Shown: piece after piece, positions 47,343 to 60,650 of the stretch | Layout of the letters: the number at the start of each line of letters is the position of its first letter | Position numbering within the stretch: position 1 is the stretch's first letter | Origin: Phorcus lineatus | Taxonomy: Eukaryota > Mollusca > Gastropoda > Trochida > Trochidae | Assembly (NCBI GenBank): GCA_921293015.1 | Contig: OV121084.1 | Location: forward strand, 19,224,960-19,288,959 | Reading direction: 5' to 3' | DNA: 64,000 bases | Made by a program: the position numbers and the translations under genes | The notes under the pieces: generated by a model | Database searches by the model: none | Told to the model about the DNA's origin: nothing | What the model saw: the letters and a program-made list of their open reading frames with translations, nothing else

Positions 47343-47784
47343 GCTTGTCTGTCATGTTATTGAATTATGGTAGGTTGACAAATCATGTGATGCTTATCTG
47401 TCAGGTTATTGAAGTATGGTATGTCGACAAATCATATGATGCTTATCTGTCAGGTTATTGAAGTATGGTAGGTCGACAAAATCATGTGATGCTTATCTGT
47501 CAGGTTATTGGAGTATGGTAGGTCGATAAATCATGTGCTGCTTATCTGTCAGGTTATTGAAGTATGGTAGGTCGACAAATCATATGATGCTTATCTGTCA
47601 GGTTATTGAAGTATGGTAGGTTGACAAATCATATGATGCTTATCTGTCAGGTTATTGAAGTATGGTAGGTCGACAAATCATATGATGCTTATCTGTCAGG
47701 TTATTGAAGTATGGTAGGTTGACAAATCATATGATGCTTATTTGTCAGGTTATTGAAGTATGGTAGGTCGACAAATCATACGAT
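47343..47784. repeat. Minisatellite, 49-bp unit, 9 copies
   Basis: GCTTATCTGTCAGGTTATTG then AAGTATGGTAGGTCGACAAA then TCATATGAT repeats nine times at 49 bp. One copy has an extra A in CAAAATC, and several have GGTTGAC for GGTCGAC. Inner copies are almost identical, and the first is the most divergent. The copies adjoin directly with no spacers. Confidence 0.95.
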
Positions 47785-49150
47785 AAGTTGAAGAAAATGT
47801 CTTGGACATGGTTATTTGCTTCGATTTGACTTTTAATAATAGCTGTATTGACTGAAATGAAATATCCTTCACTAGTCGTTAAAGCCCAAAATAACGAATC
47901 ATTGTTCTATGACAACAATTTCATTTCTCCATCCCGGGAAACAAAATTTACATTCAAGTGCTGTATACCGATGATAACAGATGTCTCAATTACATAAAAT
48001 GGTTTTGGCGATAAAGTAACTGGGATATTAAGCACATGACACGTTTTGTTATCTTACAAAATACTTGGTATAATTCAGTAAACTACAAATGGTATTTATA
48101 AACTCCTTTCAAGAAGGTTAATCGCCATGAAGTTTATATATATCTTACAAATACGAATTCATTTATCCCATCGTCAGCTGTTTAGAGCAGGTTAATGCGG
48201 ATATATATTCCCGCTGCCCTGAAAAGGGAGCACACAACCAACTTTTCCAACGTACATGTAACCTCCGTTATAATTAAGCCATGTTTCACGAGTCTCGCTG
48301 AATTTAATATCTATATTCCCACTAAATACAAATCGTCGTACATCTCAGACCGACTCATGATGAAACATGTGTACACCACACAGGAAAAAGACCCTTACTC
48401 ACCTCGGTGGTTACGGAAATACACGAACAGATCGTTCAAAGCAACATCGCTCTGTGGGAGAGAAGGGCGGAAATGGTTAATTTCATACTTTTAACTCGAG
48501 GAAACTTGTATTTTAAAAAGCACAAGGCAAGGTGTTATCTTGATGAAGCAGGTACATGGTATTTGGGTCAGCACACGACAGAGTCATTCACCTCGTCACG
48601 GCGAAGCTCTCGTTGTTTCAATAAGATAATGGGTCATTTTTGTATTTAGCAATATCGCCCGAACTCCAGATAACATCCTCTGCACTATTAAATGCAGTGT
48701 GCACGACAGATGCTGGAAAGAGTTCACTGTCATGCATTATTAGAAGATTCGCGTTTGTCCTAAAGGTACTTATAGATGTTCTACTTTCAATCAATGTTGT
48801 CATATAATGTTAGTAATGTCATGTTTGATTTTTTTGTAATGCGACATGCAACGTGAAGTGTCCTGCTATTGGGAACAGTCGGTGTCCCCAACATCCTATT
48901 TAGGGCGATAGAATCAGGATTCATTCACCTGATGAATCGATCGTGTGATAAAGGATGGGAAGTGGTGTAAGGTAAAGGTAGACGATTTTGAGAAGATAGT
49001 ATTATTAATCCGTTATCGTAAATTTGAATAATCGTAATCAGAAAACCTAATTATAAACGATTATGATTAGAATGAATATTTTATGAAAAATTTGTTTAAA
49101 AACTGAAGCTTCCTCTTTTTATGAACATTCTAGTTCTGTTTCCGTGCCGC
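47785..49150. promoter_or_regulatory. Intergenic with a candidate regulatory block at 48.15-48.98 kb
   Basis: 48150-48980 is balanced and CpG-bearing (CCCATCGTCAGCTGTTTAGA near 48167, ACCTCGTCACGGCGAAGCTC near 48590, GAATCGATCGTGTGATAAAG near 48934), unlike the AT-rich flanks. The 99-codon plus ORF at 48195-48494 has no recognisable domain. It could be a small unknown exon, but no splice evidence supports this. Confidence 0.25.
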
Positions 49151-49970
49151 GATAATTCTGATTAACCAATATGTAATTCTGGTGATAATTCTGATTATAG
49201 AATATGTAATTCTGGTGACGATTCTGATTAAAGCATATGTAATTCTGGTGAGGATTCTGATTAAACCATATGTAATTCTGGTGAGGATTCTGATTAAACC
49301 ATATGTAATTCTGGTGATGATTCTGATTAAACCATATGTAATTCTGGTGATGATTCTGATTAAACCATATGTAATTCTGGTGAGGATTCTGATTTAACCA
49401 TATGTAATTCTGATGATGATTCTGATTAAACCATTTGTAATTCTGGTGATGATTCTGATTAAACCATATGTAATTCTGGTGATGTTTCCGATTAAACCAT
49501 ATGTAATTCTGGTGAGGATTCTGATTAAACCATTTGTAATTCTGGTGATGATTCTGATTAAACCATATGTAATTCTGGTGATGTTTCCGATTAAACCATA
49601 TGTAATTCTGGTGATGATTCTGATTTAACCATATGTAATTCTGGTGAGGATTCTGATTAACCGATATGTACTTCTAGGGATCATTCTGATTAAAGAATAT
49701 GTAATTCTGGTGAGGATTCTGATTAAACCATATGTAATTCTTGTGATGTTTCTGATTAACCAATATGAAAGTCTGGTGATGATTCTGATTAAACCATATG
49801 TAATTCTGGTGAGGATTCTGATTAAACCATATGTAATTCTTGTGATGTTTCTGATTAACCAATATGAAAGTCTGGTGATGATTCTGATTAAACCATATGT
49901 AATTCTGGTGATGATTCTGATTAAACCATATGTAATTCTTGTGATGATTCTGATTAAACCATATGTAATA
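49151..49970. repeat. Minisatellite, 33-bp unit, about 25 copies, with higher-order structure
   Basis: The unit ATTCTGATTAAACCATATGT then AATTCTGGTGATG repeats at 33 bp. Variants (GAGG, GATGTTTCC, TTTCTGATTAACCAATATGAA) recur in blocks, making 99-bp and longer higher-order units, for example the AACCAATATGAAAGTCTGG units near 49756 and 49855. Because 33 is divisible by three, + frames read ILIKPYVILVR and minus frames read NYIWFNQNHHQ repeats. Single A-to-T changes (ATTTAACC) introduce stops, so the ORFs are by-products. Confidence 0.96.
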
Positions 49971-51400
49971 CCATATGATAAACATGATGGTTTGTGTCGA
50001 AGTATCTTTTTGAATAATCATTGATTGTGAATTTTTGATGATTTATCTCTATCGTGATACGTGTCATTTAAAATTGTGTGAAAATGAATGAGTATGTAAA
50101 ATGCTAATGTTTTTTTGTTTTCTGTTTTATCCTAGAATAACAACTACTGCGATAGGGTATACGTTTCATATCGTGGAAGTCTATATTGTCAAAACTCTAA
50201 ATTCGATTAGGTTTTTAAACCGAGATAGTAAACACAATAATAGAATACATTCGAGCCCATATAACAAACAAGGTGAAACATAAATTGACGGATAAAATAA
50301 TTACTAAGGAAAAATTGATTGAAGTATTTTACTAGAAGTTCACTAATGTAATAACCGAAAGTGTATCAAATTGAAAACGAAGCTTCAAAGCACTAGTGCA
50401 CGCCTTTACGGTTTAAATTAGCTATTTTAAGGTTTAGAGGACTTATGCATTCACTTAAGCTTTCTATCGATGCAATGAAATACTTAAAATTCTTTACAAT
50501 TGACCTGCAATCAACAATGAAAAAATTTAGACAGCCGCTGTCGGCTTGGACATATAAAAAAATCGTTGCTTGGCTGTGCACAAAACGGATAAATCATGGT
50601 CAGTTGAACACGATTGAACTAGTATTATGTGCGGCTGTTGAATTTACCTAAACTCGGAACTGAGAACAGAGAATGAATTATGTTTTATGTTTTTGGTTAT
50701 AAGCAAAATTTTGATATTTCCGATATCGTAGTTCATGCGGATTTAAAGTTACGTTGCATTAAATACTTCCTGTCTATGAAAATCAACTTTCCTGCCTGAA
50801 TACGTAAATATTTGTTAAATAACTTACGATGTAGATTATTTGAGTGAGGATCTTTTGTTATATCGAGAGAAATGCGGTATCTGTGCATTCGTTGTGTTTA
50901 CGAAATATTGGCTTGCACTAGTGCAATTAAGGCATCTTCCAAGTTTTCATTCTGTCATTAACGAATGAAAACAACTTAAATGGCTATGCGGACGAGAACA
51001 TAACCTTACTCCCATGATTGATCATACACGTAGGGAAGTTACTGTCAAAATAAACACCCATCCAGGTGTCTTCGAAACAGGTTTGATTGATATACAACAT
51101 GGCGTGATATGGATTAAAAACTCGATATAGACTAACTGTGTCAAGCTTTGCTATGTGACCCACCAACTTCAAAATGGCTATCAAGCTTTTTTATTTAAAT
51201 ATAAAATCTTTAATAAACACGCCGTGAGTCAACCAAGATCGCTTATGCCAATAAATACTTCATCAATACTAGCTCATTTCCTACGGAAGCTATTTAAATT
51301 TTATGTCAAACATTTGTCGATCGTAGCTTTTAGAACGTCAACGAGTTTTTTGCCTTAAAAATCAGTTAATGACCTAGATTTGCCTGCAATAGTTAATGCC
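49971..51400. other. Intergenic spacer with two TGATTGAT words
   Basis: Mostly AT-rich. 50950-51180 is more balanced and carries TGATTGAT at 51015-51022 (extended to TGATTGATCA) and 51084-51091. No exon is seen. Confidence 0.4.
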
Positions 51401-52180
51401 ATGTAAGTGTGAGGTTTTCATAAAGACCAAACGCGCATTTACATATATGCATGTATAGACCACCGTCAAAACCAACCCGAGCGTCGCGCAATCGTTATAT
51501 GGATCGACGATCATAAACGTGGAATAATTTTCTACTTGGCTGAATTTACATGCAAATAATGGTATTAGGCGCAGTAATTATGACCCTTTTCTGTCGGGAT
51601 GAGGCGCTTCCATAATGGTACGTTTTCAAGAGGAAACAGACCCGACCAACGATTTTTTTAAAGAATCTACTTTTTCACGTTGAGACGACGACTTTGATTG
51701 GCGGGTCTGACCTTACAAGCGTTTTGATTGGCCAGACGGCGCGGTTTATTTGCTTTAGCCGATAAATGAGCGTAAAACCAGAGACATGCTTCTTTATTGG
51801 CCCGATCGATGAGTATTGAGAGAACTCGTAGAAAGTGACAATTAACATCGTGCACTATTTTTATTCAACGGGCGTAAAAGCGGTGTAAATTGGCTCCGTC
51901 ACGCCAGCCGATCATTTATTATTTCTCACACTACTCAGAGGCCGTCGAGCCAGGAAAAGTAGGGTGTTCACCCATTGCAGATTTCTCATGGTGTTATTAT
52001 CTATTGTTAATTCGACTAAGTACTCTCAGAGTCTCAATCCTAAGTGAATAATCACTGATCCTCACCGGGGTTAGAGCGTGTTGATCGCGACTGTTGCGCT
52101 ACTAGAGGACTCTCCCTAGGGTCTAGTTGACGTGGGAAGGCGAGGGTTGTGGGACTGGGGTAATAGAGGTGGGAGAGGTG
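51400..52180. promoter_or_regulatory. CpG-bearing block with four inverted CCAAT boxes
   Basis: ATTGG (CCAAT on the minus strand) occurs at 51697, 51727, 51796 and 51889, the first two as GATTGGCGGG and GATTGGCCAG, 30 bp apart. About three helical turns is the usual spacing of multi-CCAAT NF-Y promoters. The surrounding 700 bp is unusually CpG-rich for the window. It may be a promoter of an unannotated (possibly non-coding) transcript or a distal enhancer. No adjoining gene is recognised. Confidence 0.35.
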
Positions 52181-52191
52181 CACTGAGTGAG

Positions 52192-53015
<824 letters not shown>

Positions 53016-55580
53016 AGAGGGAGTGAGAAAGAGAGATATACACAAGACGACACCGTGAGATATAGAGAGAAAGGGTGAAAGTCAGATACAGAGAAAGTGA
53101 GAACTTCGAAAGAAAAAATAAAAGGACAAGCCAGAAAGAGAGATGGTCAGGGGATAATTAAACAAAATATAGAGAAAGGGAGAGGGATAGGGTAAACGAA
53201 GTAGAGACTGAGGAATATTTTAAGACAGATAAATAGATATATAGATAAAGTAAAAGAGAGACACAGACGTATATCTTCTAGAGGCGTGTAATATAGAAGT
53301 GAATGAATGTGAATGAATTGTTTATTAACGTGTCTCGCATAAAATTAAATTGAGTAAATACATATGGATATTCCAGATAAATGAATTATGCTGAGTTCCA
53401 ATGGGCCGAATAGGCACGGTGTGAATCAGTATTGAATTAATAAAGGCATATAAGCAACATCAACTGAGTATGGTATACAGAGGGTATAAATGTTGATAAG
53501 GTAATTACTTGTTAAAGCTAGTCATATATTTAAACCTTTGAGACGATAAAACATATAGAAAGGGGATAGAGAGAGTGAGAGAAGTACAAAGAGGCCGAGT
53601 GGGAGAAAGAAACAGAGAGTACGGGTGTGTAGATATAATATATGTCTGTGTGTAGAGACAAGATGCATGCATTACTCTACACATTTCCCTATGTAACTAT
53701 CATTTTTATTATTATATCAACTTCCCTATTAGAACTATTTGTGTCTCTAGTCACTCTTTAGTAGACAAATACGGTACGCGGTGTTTGTAAAGAAGGACAT
53801 GTTACTGTCTTATAACTTGTTTCTTGTAAAAAAAAACATCATTGAGAAAATACAGTGTAAGTTAACAGTATAGATAAAATGAAAGCTAGACAAACTATGT
53901 CACACATTTGATTCTTTCGTTTGACCCAGAAGCACACCCTCTCTTGTTCGAGGCCATTGCCGGACGTCCCCTCTCCCCCACCTCACTGGTTAGTCGTTGG
54001 ATACCTCAGTAAACCTTTCAATAACGTCACATACTATTAGGATAGGTTGTATATTGATTGTTCTTAAACGGGTTGGATATGACAAGAGTTTGCAGGACAG
54101 GTGACAGCATTGTGACCCTCGAATACATGTTCTGGCAACTTCATCAAATGATTATTTTCATATCCTGTATTCATAACAACCGTATTCATAAACATTTATC
54201 CAAAAGGGACATACATTGAGCATAACTGTCACCAGCGACCAGATTGGAATTGACAACAATGACATTTATCTTTTTTTTATTCTTAATCACAAAATGTATT
54301 TCATTCCTACAAAGGTTACGTCATGGGGAGATATCAGCTTAGGAAGATATGTAGGGGGAGAATGAACGATAGTATATGGACAAAATTTGAACATATTTTC
54401 ATGTTCCAAGTCATCTGATCAAATGGTATTTTCAAGAGACTCCTGCTTAGTTATTTAAGTAATAAGTGTGTTTAAATTTATTTGCTTTAAAATAATAATC
54501 GATTGATAAACGATTTGTTGAATGTTGCATGACATTTTGACATGCTGTCACATTGGTTTGCAATGTTATGTCTGCTTCACTGTTGACCTAACTTGGTCGC
54601 GTCGATTTTTAAACGTACAGTGTTATTGACCTATTTATTTTTAATATGTACAACCATCAATACTTCACACTATGCAACTAATAATCTTCTATATTTATTG
54701 CGCATATTACTGATCGACTGCCGTGTTGAAATTTGAATTCCTTTGATAACACCCATCCGAAAAAAAGGTTTGGTTCTTCAAAATGTCACTTCTTTAATGT
54801 CATCATGTCTGTATTGTCTTCAACATCAGTTTACTTGTAAGGAGTGAATACACTATCCGTTCTCCATGGCGTCTTCATTGAATAGTACCTCAGTACCAAC
54901 CCTGCCCTAGAAGGACGATCTCGTAACGCTAACATATATATACTGAGTACCATGCCATAAGTAATACCTTCATTTTAAGAAAAGTTCGGACATCTTGACC
55001 CATGGAACAAGACGACGTCGCTTTTGAAATCGTACCATTGAACTTAATATATACACGACAAAATAAGTAAAGGACAATCCAATTCAAATTTTGGTGATAT
55101 TATTTAGTTGATAAACGATCCTAACGATGCTCAAATACTGAATATTTGGGTGGTCCTTATTGAGTAGGCGTCTCTACGTATTTTAAAACAATTGAAATGG
55201 GTTTTAAAAGATGCTCCTTTGTATAGACATATACACCCTGTATGTCCTTAACCAACTAAACATTCTCTTTTACATACTAGGAGTTGAGATTAGGGGGAAA
55301 GGGATTGATTTAATGGTTCTATCGGTACCCTCCCATTGAAAGAAGGACCTTCTCCCATTGATAATATTGTCGAGTGAGTAAAACGTCACTTTTATCAGCG
55401 ACATCAAAACTTTTCACTCTGTAGCTACAGCAAGGTAGAACTAAACGTGCTCTGGTTGGGTACGATGTCCAGTGTATCGACGAGGATAGACTTTATCTCC
55501 AATACGCCTTGTATACGGAGAGGACACCTTTATAACCTCTAGCTTAATAAAAGATTGCGACTCGAATCACTTGCAGTTTG
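53016..55580. other. Intergenic; purine-rich tail, then AT-rich
   Basis: 53016-53270 and 53560-53640 remain AG-rich, as decayed relatives of the neighbouring array. The remainder is AT-rich to mixed, with no ORF of 60 codons or more between 53.1 and 59.0 kb. No gene is seen. Confidence 0.55.
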
Positions 55581-55990
55581 TTTGAGTGACGTGTTGTTTA
55601 GACCTTTCGTAATCAAACTACATCTCGCCTCTCCATGCTTCCATATTTCAGCCCAATTAGCGCCTTGACAACGGTGAGTGGAAACCTTCCTCCGCGCTAA
55701 CGATGCGTTTTATCATCACAAGGGAGCAAAAACTCACCCATGGTAAGCACTTCCTCCAGGGTGAATTACAACTACATGCTAAAATATGTCTCCCATGATT
55801 TCAACCGATGGGTGATTTCCGCGGCGCGTCTATTCGCCATATCAGATTTGTGATAGGACCCGAGTCCTGTTGATTCAGGAACGGTAACTTTGTTGATACT
55901 GTAGCGGGACGTGTGTTAACGCTATACCTTTCAACGGAGGCGCATCTTTCAATCTTGCAAAAAGTAAAAAGTCAACACGTCACATGTTGT
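55580..55990. promoter_or_regulatory. Candidate distal regulatory block (55.7 kb)
   Basis: Balanced and CpG-rich, including GGAAACCTTCCTCCGCGCTA (55680), TGGGTGATTTCCGCGGCGCG (55809) and GGACCCGAGTCCTGTTGATT (55856), where GGACCCGAGTCC is nearly self-complementary. Surrounding DNA is AT-rich. Regulatory role is inferred. Confidence 0.3.
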
Positions 55991-57633
55991 CATAATAAAG
56001 CTTGTTGACAAACACGTTGAACCGACAATTAGTGATATAACGTTGCGATAATTCCGTCAACTTTTGCTTGTTTGTAAACGTCCAATCAACGTCAGCAAAC
56101 GTTATTTTGTCGGTTTTTATATTACGTTGCTTTCCCTTTCTTTACGACGTTTTACATTTGTCAATAAATAATGAAACTAATTGCGTTTCGTTTTAACTAA
56201 TCGTGAAACGTATTCTTGTTGTAAATATAAGTTATTTTAAAAGTATTTTGTGTTTTCGGTATACTGATCATGTCGAGAGAGCCATAATGAAAAACATTTG
56301 GCGTTATGATATCAAAATGCTCAGTGTGTTCTAATGTGGACTTGCGTTACATGTTTGTTTATCGGTGCCACTTCCTGGAGCACTCCATCAGCCTGGATTT
56401 AACCACAGGGTACTTTTGTCCGAGTACCTTATCAATGTTTATTCAATAAAATTCAGTTTCTTTATTTTCATATAACATCGATAATACAGGAGAAGAAAAA
56501 ACTTGACAATACGTCATGTATATGGTGAAGGAATAATATAAATCTCATGATTAATGTTTTGTTCAAGAATTGAATCGTCTTCGTGCAACTGTACTGATTT
56601 GATATTTCTATTATCATGTCTTCCAAAAGTTCATGATATTTGAAAAAATAAAGTCTTCATTCAGTTCTGTTGAGTTTTATGATTATTTACATCTATTATA
56701 AGACTAGATCCCGTAAATGGCAACACTAATAGACGTAACATCACTATCCTCTATAAAAGTTGAAGCATTCCATGTACAGCAATGTCTTGTGTATCACGTA
56801 ACACAACTTATATTTGGAAATATTTTCAATGTCGATAATTCGGACTGGATCTGACGGTACATACCAAGACACCACATCGGCTTATCATTACCCTACCATA
56901 TTCTAAACATTCCAGGAACTGTTTGAAAAACATTTTTAAGTAGGTAAAATTTATTTGACGTTTTGACTTCTATATCAAGATGTAGCCATTGTGAAACTAA
57001 AGAAGTAGACCCACCTATCTGTCCTTGTTTGTTTATTATCGACAAAAATAATTCCGCTGATCACCTTTACAAATAACGCCGTTATACCGAGACTCTGTAG
57101 AGAGAGGGTGTAGGAAATACACGCACAGTACCATTTACATTTACGCCGATGCTTGGAATCTGTCTCTTACAAAATATCACAAACATTCTGAACTATCCGG
57201 AAAAAAATTCAAATTTCTTCATAATCAGGCGTGAAAAAAGCTCTTGGGGATAAAACTTGAAGGCGTCTGGTTTGTTGTGAATTATACACGAGCAAATCAT
57301 TACTGATCACCAAGCTAGACGTGTCACAGGGGTGGTACTTGCAGTCCCTCTGTATATTAAATCATAAAGTGTCGTATGCAAGTCAGAATGTACTCAAAAT
57401 CGTTAGGGAAATTCGATTTTATCATTTTTAACAGTAAAATGTCAACTTGATTTATGGCAAGCATATCTGGCGTGCTACTCCGACACATTAAAAATCATTG
57501 ATCAAATATACGTTTTTTTTATAAATTAGTTGTTTACTGCATCTGTTGTTCAGAGTGGTTTTCGGTATTGAATAAAACACGTTCAACAATGGTTATGGCA
57601 TTGTGTCTGTTCTGGCTAGGAAATCAATGTTCC
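55990..57633. other. Intergenic, AT-rich
   Basis: No array, exon or strong site. 57040-57380 is somewhat more balanced. Confidence 0.55.
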
Positions 57634-57830
57634 TTTGTTATCATTGTTATTTTGTATATTTAGGTAGTTGTATGTAATCATTTCATGTTTATTTGTTATC
57701 GTTGTTATTTTGTATATTTAGGTAGTTGTAGGTAATCATTTCATGTCTATTTGTTATCGTTATTATTTTGTATATTTAGGTAGTTGTAGGTAATCATTTC
57801 ATGTATATTTGTTATCGTTTTTATTTTCTC
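57634..57830. repeat. Minisatellite, 58-bp unit, 3.4 copies
   Basis: TTTGTTATCGTTGTTATTTT then GTATATTTAGGTAGTTGTAG then GTAATCATTTCATGTCTA starts at 57634, 57692, 57750 and 57808. Copies differ by only a few bases. Confidence 0.95.
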
Positions 57831-58780
57831 TCAATGTAGATCTCCAACAACAGAAGTTATAAATGATACATAATCTGTGATGTCATTTTCGGTTTGAAAC
57901 TATCTTTGAGTTGAACGCAGTTAAATCTGTATTCATCCGAACTTAAGTCACCATTCCACATTGCAAGAGGTGCATGTAAGCTGGGCGATTACTCTTGTCA
58001 TTTTATAATGCCAACTTACATAAAATTCTATAATTAATTTTGAAATGTAATTGTAACCATAGGTGCTTAGATTTTTCTGACATTTATAAAATCTTCTCCT
58101 CATAATTCCTTCAGTACTTGTCACAGTATATTACTTTCGTTTATATGCATTTAACACCGATGTAAGGCCCATGAATATTCCATTGTCAGATCAAAATTTC
58201 ACGACGTCATTGTTGAGGACTGCGTCCGTCGACCTAGCTATCGTCTTTTTATTGAGTACTTGAGACAGTGTACTGATACATTGAATTATACATACCATTT
58301 CATATTCAATAAAGTGTTGCCTTTTATATATATATATACCAGTTTATTTCATCGAATAGCATCGTTGAAGTTGATAACAGAGAGTGACATAATCACCAGT
58401 GGAATTGATATTAATATGGATTAATATCTTTATAATTGATAATATTCATAACAGACTAATCTCAGTCCAACATCGAGGAAGTATTAATTAATTGAGCTGT
58501 CCGTTTAGTAAACTATTTGAAGCTATGCGTTTAGTATATTATAAAAGATATCAAGTGAAACAACCTTAAGTCTCATATCACATAAGTAATTTCGAATATG
58601 AACGATCTAGTGAACCATGTTTCAATCAATGGAGTCATAATTTCAAAGTTGAACACGAAATTAGTATTTCCTGTTTATTCAACAAATTCAATACACAATG
58701 AAAAATAACGTTTTTATGGAGTTCATGATACTATTAGTAACAATCAGTTTTCCATCACATTAGAAAATGAAACCAAAACA
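57831..58780. other. Intergenic, AT-rich
   Basis: A short (TA)n run at about 58326-58338; otherwise featureless. Confidence 0.55.
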
Positions 58781-59260
58781 AAAGACAGAGAAATCCCTAT
58801 TCTTCAGCAAAAGCAATTACAGCGTTAGGAATAATTTGCTTTGTTAATTAATTCCACTCCAGTCATTAGTTGGTTTCTGCACATGGGTGCTATCGATCCC
58901 CGCAGCGCTTAGTTGCAAATCAAATTGCGGCTCTGCAATTGAACGATCTTTAGTTCAAGTCGACGGGCCCCGTTGTATATTTAGTTAAAAGTCGTTTCGT
59001 TAATGCAGCGCTGTTTCCAAACCAAATATGATCTATACTTGGACGTTGTGGCGCAGGCTTATATCGTCGGCTTGAACAATATTTATCCTGTGGTAACATC
59101 AAACAGACTTCGAGGAGGGTACACAGTAGATGATGAATTTTTTATACAAAGAAATGTCTGCGCCATCAGGCTGATTATCTTTAGGTTTCAAATTGAATGA
59201 ACTCCCATGGTGGTGGTGTTTAATTCAGCACATCTTCGTCAGTTTAATATATCCACCTTG
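58780..59260. promoter_or_regulatory. Candidate distal regulatory block (58.9 kb)
   Basis: Balanced sequence with TTGCAAAT (58913-58920, a one-mismatch octamer/POU word), two short inverted pairs (CAAATTGC/GCAATTGA and TGAAC/GTTCA) and GTCGACGGGCCCCGTTG near 58958. The 65-codon ORF starting 59003 lacks support. Confidence 0.35.
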
Positions 59261-60090
59261 TTCGTCAAGACGCCGAACCACTGAAGCAAGCTTTATTGTA
59301 TTTGGTGTGTAATACCCTCGTCTTCGTAAAGTGAGAGGGTGGTGTTTGGAAAAGTTTAGATTTATGAAATTACCTTGTTGAGATAATTAGTGTTAAATAA
59401 GAAAAATATGTGTCATAGTTCAACGTTTTTGTTTGTTCGTTTAATCTAATTTTTTCTTTTCTTTATTTACTCCAAATTATCTGGTTCTTTTTACTATTTG
59501 TAATAACTGAATTAATTTTGAAAAAGAAGCATATGCTTTATAGATTTACACACTTCGCACAATAGCTGTAACTAGATATTGAACCTTTATGGCCATGAAA
59601 GATTATCGTCATTTGTATACTTGGAATTTTGAACAGTTGTAAATGAACAAAGGTTTCATTGAATTTTTTCTAAAGAATATTCTTTCTGAAAATTCTGTCT
59701 TTCATTTACCGAGAATAGAATTTCAGTTCAGTTTATAAATCTATGATGTTTTATAAACTTATCTTAATCACGTCGTAATTCGGCGACTTCAAGTCAGGGT
59801 AATAAACAACCTTAATTTGTATGTGAAAATATCTTATACTTTTACAATAGTTGATCATTTTTATCATCAACACAATCATCATGTTCCTCAAAATTTATAG
59901 TCATCATAATATCATTTCATTCATTAGAATATTACAAATGAATCTTTCTATATCAAATACTTCGATTCACAAATCGTGTTATCGTTCACCAATGTCATAC
60001 AACCTATGAACTTGTGACACCTTTTAACAATAAAATTGAAAATTTCCCATTTCAAATTTCTCTTTAAGCAATATCTTTTCCTAATTCCAA
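59260..60090. other. Intergenic, AT-rich
   Basis: No array, exon or notable site. Confidence 0.55.
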
Positions 60091-60650
60091 TTCCAGTGCA
60101 CGCTGCTCCATCTTAAACCGCATCACCCCGCGTATCATGGTGTTTGCGATAGCACCGACCCCTGCCTGCAATATACACCCCGGCCTGCCAATCACCCAGT
60201 TGATGACATGTCATCCCGTCAATTGACAAGTGCTCTGCAGATAACGGCTAACTGCTTGTACATTACATGCTGGGCCAAATCACTTTCTTCTCCCCTTATT
60301 AGCCGAGTGCCTTTAAATATACCAGAACATTTTGGACCCCATTCGGTGTTTCCATTGTACATTACATGAAGCATGTTAGATGATTTCTTCCCTGTATGTT
60401 GTACATGACTTCACGTAATCTCCGTGAAACCAAGCCCTGTATCGGATTGCAGCTTGCGACAATTAGTGATGTTAAATGTGGGAGGGGTGTTGCACATTAC
60501 ACGTGTAGTCTATTTCATCTCCCTGTGACTTCAGATATTGAAGCTACTCCCATGTACTTTATCGCAATTTTTGACATTATTTATCATGAAATGGACTTGG
60601 GCGTTTATTGTTTATCGTATTCATTGGCACTGTAATAATGTGTACATGAT
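60090..60650. promoter_or_regulatory. Candidate distal regulatory block (60.1-60.6 kb) with paired palindromes
   Basis: This is the most structured downstream block. GATGACATGTCATC (60202-60215) and GTCAATTGAC (60219-60228) are perfect palindromes separated by three bases. TTGTACATTACATG occurs twice, at 60256 and 60355, 99 bp apart. The sequence is balanced and non-repetitive otherwise. The 79-codon ORF from 60396 has no domain. Confidence 0.4.

Noticed and set aside
47343-47784. CRISPR-like array
   Set aside because: Copies are directly adjacent with no unique spacers; a eukaryotic minisatellite. The same holds for 15592-15830 and 49151-49970.
49182-50024. ORFs reading ILIKPYVILVR (+) and NYIWFNQNHHQ (-)
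   Set aside because: By-products of a 33-bp minisatellite, open on both strands and interrupted by stops; not a membrane protein gene.
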